Shown here: one piece after another, positions 46,213 to 64,000 of the stretch
How positions within the stretch are numbered: position 1 is the stretch's first letter
Layout: the number at the start of each line of letters is the position of its first letter
Assembly (NCBI RefSeq): GCF_032854445.1
Contig: NC_088304.1
Coordinates: 23,235,513-23,299,512 of the forward strand
Origin: Liolophura sinensis
Lineage: Eukaryota; Mollusca; Polyplacophora; Chitonida; Chitonidae
Direction: 5' to 3'
Length of the DNA stretch: 64,000 bases
Translations under genes and position numbers: made by a program
The notes under the pieces: model-generated
What the model was told of the DNA's origin: nothing
The model's input: the letters and a program-made list of their open reading frames with translations, nothing else
Databases searched by the model: none

Positions 46213-48000
46213 GGTCCATTTGGTCGTAGAATTTATTAGCTGGTGTAAACACAAATGGAAGTTTTCGTGTTTGTACCGGAACGTGAAAATTTATCACCTG
46301 TCCAGGACACCAGAAGAAATGTACATAAAACCTCCATAAGTGTCGATTTTTATTAAACAAATGCTAGATAATGAGGAAATCGATGACGAGGTACCTGTGT
46401 CGTATCGGTACATCGGTCGAATGAAAAAAAGAATCGAACTGATCAAATAACCCTTCCTGGCTTCCCCCTTACGCCCACGCCAGTGCTAACTTGTTGTGGC
46501 GAGCATTGTCTTTGTAGTGTCGCGAGCAAGGGGGAATAATTCATGTAATATAGCCTTTTCAGAGAAGTCTTCTGAAAGTCATTATTATTCAGCGCGGGAA
46601 CACACTGGAAAAACATATATAATCGTATATCACGTCCGTCATGTTGGGGCCCATTCCTGGCTAAACAAAATTTTGCCGAATCCAACGTCTGAGCAGTCTA
46701 TGACTAGATTTTAGGGCCTTGATACCATTTAAAAAGCCCTAGGAGCCTAGTTGTGGAAAATATCCACTCATAATACGCGGTAACTCTTTCCTGCAAATAT
46801 GGTCGATTGTTTCAATCACATTTAACGCCATACTCGTGTTCTGCACTTACACCTGTACAATGGCTGTCAGTTTCGTGCATTTAGGAAACCAGGAGTAAAA
46901 CACCCACCATTGACAAGCTACTGACAAACCTTCCAACATGTGAGATAGGCCTACAGGTATCCATACTTTAACAAGCGTTACACTGCTCAAACGGCCATCC
47001 AGTCATCTTCAACCTCTTCTTATTATCAACGCCCCACATACAGTGAGTGCGGAAGTACCAACAACCCTGGGGAAAACCACCGCCCTTTGGCAAGTTACTG
47101 ACAGACTTTCCCACATCTGACTTAAGCCTACAGATATGCATACTACAACAAATATTAAGCTGCGTACACAGCCATCTTGGAATTACGCGTGAATTCCCTG
47201 CAGAAGGCTGGGATGAACCCTCGCCTTGTGCGTTCTAGTAATTTATAATATGATTGAGAGTTTAAAGCCGTAGTCAAGAATACTTCACTTGTACAACTGC
47301 AGCTGGTTGGTCTAACGCCCATACTCAGCCTAGCATTTGGCATACATACAATCCGTAAAAACATGAAAACCAAGTGATGTGAATGATCCAAGTCGAAACA
47401 GAATCGCAATGTGAAAAAGCTTTTTGTCGCATTACCACGATTTCTCAGGCACAAATGGGACAGACCCAAGGCCGACGTATTCAGTGTAGCTTTGCAGTAA
47501 AATCACACCAAAGACATCAGGCAGGACTCCCAACCATGTCATATACGGACACCACACTGGAAAGCCTACAGTGGAATCCCAGCCACCAGGATTGACCTTT
47601 GCTGTCTATTACTGTAATTCTTCAACCTTTTTTCATGTTTGAAAGGTGTTTATTCAAGCATATTCTGAAGGCATCATTCAGCATTTACTGATAAAACTAT
47701 ACTTTTTATGTAGCCCTGACACTGGGCAATCCAACAAATGTAATTTTCTTTTCCAAACAAAAAAAAAACACCCCAAAAATGGGCATAAATTGCACCGAAA
47801 GTTGCTCTTTCATATGCGAGAAGCTTGAAACATTAGGGTAATACATTTACAGCGGTGCCATGCAACCAGTCTGCCCACAAATCATCACCACCAAGGAAGA
47901 AAGGCAGAATTTACTACACAACTTTGGACTGTACTTTAGCCCAGAAAGAATTCCCACTGAAAGACTAACATAGTAACTGCTCACTTCTTACCAGCTTCTC
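46213..48000. other. Region between rhodanese and PIWI genes
   Basis: Diverged repeat fragments (about 46800-47240, with caagttactgacagactttc) and no recognisable exon. The rhodanese promoter must lie at its left edge, but no core element is clear. Confidence 0.45.
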
Positions 48001-48024
48001 TACAGAGCAAGCCAATAACAAACA

Positions 48025-48276
48025 ATGATTTATTTGTTTATATATTTGTGTTTTACGCTGTACTTATGAATATTTCTCTTATGCGACAGCAGCCAGCATT
48101 ATGGTGGGAGACCCACACCCATCTGTAGGTTGCTGGCAGACCTTCCCACATACGGCCGGAAAGGAAGCCAACATGAGCTGAACTTGAACTCACAGCAACC
48201 ACACTAGTGAGAAGTTGTTTCACTGAGCCATTGAGCCATGCTCGCATGCTAACCCTTTTGGCCTCGGAGGCCCCCA
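48025..48276 (-). mobile_element. SINE-A copy, near full length
   Basis: 3' end gtgttttacgctgtacttat at left, head ggcctccgaggccaaaaggg at right. Confidence 0.8.
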
Positions 48277-48592
48277 ACAAATCATGACATTAAAAACCAA
48301 AGAAAAAAGTCAAAATGAAATCATTTTTCATTTTTTTTTTTTTGAAGTTTCATAATATGAATATGAACAGTTTGCATGAATGACATGACTCCCAGTTGAG
48401 CAACGCCCCTTAACTTGCCATAAAGGATTTTCAACTGGTTCGATCTTTAACACAGCACCAAAACTATGATCAAATCTGGATCAATATGATGAAATGAAGA
48501 TCATGAGATGTGTGAAACTTCCAAGAAAACTATCTTGGGAGACAAGTTAGCCTTGTTAACCTTAGCTAGGTTTGAGCAACTTAGAGGTCAGA

Positions 48593-48790
48593 TTATTTCA
48601 TACAATATTTGCATCTCGCAAAGTTGGCTTCCATCAATGTTAAGTCGCATAAAAAAAAGAAATAAAAGACGCATTTAGCATCAAATACATCAAGGTAATA
48701 AAATGTTTTAACTAATGTAGGACATGACTGTCCAACCAGGAATGCCAGCTTGTGTGCATACTGACATGGGGCAGGAACACAGACGGTGCC
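48593..48790 (-). pseudogene. Partial second copy of the PIWI last exon
   Basis: On the - strand, acceptor tgtgttttcag then [20 protein letters not shown], matching the true last exon for about 62 nt, including the catalytic histidine. After GQS it diverges into 43 unrelated residues and stops at 48595-48593. Flanking bases are duplicated too (48660-48730 matches 48955-49025). It could serve as an alternative terminal exon, but is more simply a partial duplication. Confidence 0.75.
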
Positions 48791-49428
48791 CTGAAAACAC
48801 ACAAGACAAAGTAAAGAAAATAAGTAACAATCAAGGATTGAATCAATGTTCATTCCCTCTAATCCTGTTTTTGATAATCATGCAAGACATCCTGCATGCA
48901 TATCCAAAGTATGCTTCCACCAATGTTAACTGTCACATAAAAAAAAAAAAAAAAAAAATCGCATTTAGCATCAAATACATCAATGATTAAGGTATAAAAA
49001 AGTTCCAAACAATATTGGATATGACTTCTTTTTAAAAACAGACTTATTTTTTTAAGAATGAACAGTAAAAGTTATTTCCTTAACATGGAGTCTCTTCCTT
49101 CCTATAAAAACCATAAAACTAAAGACTTCAATCTAAAACAATTTTCAAACTGCAATAAATTTAACAAATGGATCAATTCGATTTATGCATATGCATAATC
49201 AACAATATAAGTCAAAGATGCTTCATGATCTTTTTTTGGGTGGGGGGGTGGGGGGCAAACTGAAAAATAATACCCCTGCTGACCTAAAGCAGCTCATATT
49301 CCTGCTCACTCCACCGTCAATGCAGAAATAATGACCAGAATGCAATGAGTAAAAAACATAAATTTAATATTGTTCGGGATGGCGCAGAAGCTGTGACGAG
49401 TTTTGCTCTTTCCTCTGTTGTTACCGTC

Positions 49429-63550
<14,122 letters not shown>

Positions 63551-64000
63551 CTGCGGACAAATGCAAACCATCACAGCCATGCTGATTCTTTGACCGTCTA
63601 TCACCTGTCCGTCTGTATATCTGTCTGCCTGTCTATAAGTCCATACAGTGATGTTAGTTTGCTTTGTTTTAGGTTTAACATTGCTTTCAACATCATACAA
63701 TGCTGTTGTGTCCTTGTAACATGCTGGACACAATGCAGACATATTTATGGTGCTACCTTACATAAATGCCATGCTAAAAACACTAGACATGCCATCCCAC
63801 CAAGTGACATCACGATGACACCAGGTAAAGGATGAAGGTGAGTGTTATAATGTTGAAAAGTGGAGCAAGGATTACAAAAATAACTTATAAATCAAACTTT
63901 AATTCCACTATATAATTTACAGGAATGCTTATAAGCACTTTATCATACAAACTTTTGAGATACACCTGAAGATGACATTCATTAAACATTGCTGTTTTAA
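63551..64000. other. PIWI intron at window edge
   Basis: Upstream intron of exon a, entered in phase 2; contains a short gtctgtctgt-type tract at about 63600-63635. No exon seen. Confidence 0.5.

Overview
Eukaryotic, intron-rich DNA from a lophotrochozoan animal, most likely a mollusc. The evidence is spliced exons with GT-AG borders, animal-type genes (PIWI, a CYP2-clan P450, a single-domain rhodanese), and dozens of copies of tRNA-derived SINEs of the kind common in mollusc genomes. The species assignment is inference. There are no prokaryotic operons, CRISPR arrays or rRNA genes.

Layout. (1) About 1-11.2 kb, + strand: at least ten phase-consistent exons of a serine-rich, probably disordered protein with repeated W-x3-[LAI]-x2-[KR]-R motifs, resembling actin or PP1-associated proteins such as taperin/phostensin or CRACD. 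Both ends are unresolved; a possible 3' UTR runs to a poly(A) signal at 17.77 kb. (2) 17.8-21.4 kb: intergenic, with SINE pieces and minisatellites. (3) 21.42-30.72 kb, - strand: a complete six-exon microsomal cytochrome P450 (502 aa). (4) 34.70-35.75 kb, + strand: a decayed, head-to-head paralogue of the same P450. (5) 38.25-46.21 kb, - strand: a complete four-exon, 185-aa rhodanese with the active-site loop CSLGYR. (6) 49.43-64 kb, - strand: the last twelve exons of a PIWIL1-like gene (PAZ, MID and PIWI domains, complete D-E-D-H tetrad); its 5' end lies beyond the window. A partial second copy of its last exon sits downstream at 48.6-48.8 kb.

Most of the remaining sequence is repeats: about twenty minisatellite arrays, two main SINE families and several terminal-inverted-repeat elements. 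The main observation is that at least three arrays, probably five, begin at an exon-intron junction and carry copies of the splice site and often of the adjoining exon bases. In the rhodanese gene one array (85 bp, about 45 copies) is built from the exon 4 acceptor and another (80 bp, about 16 copies) from the exon 2 donor. A 55-bp, 13-copy array in the first gene duplicates a donor with no indel. The same mechanism appears to have acted repeatedly in unrelated genes.

The genes do not form an obvious pathway. The P450 and its pseudogene are a local inverted duplication. The rhodanese and PIWI genes are same-strand neighbours without evident functional linkage.
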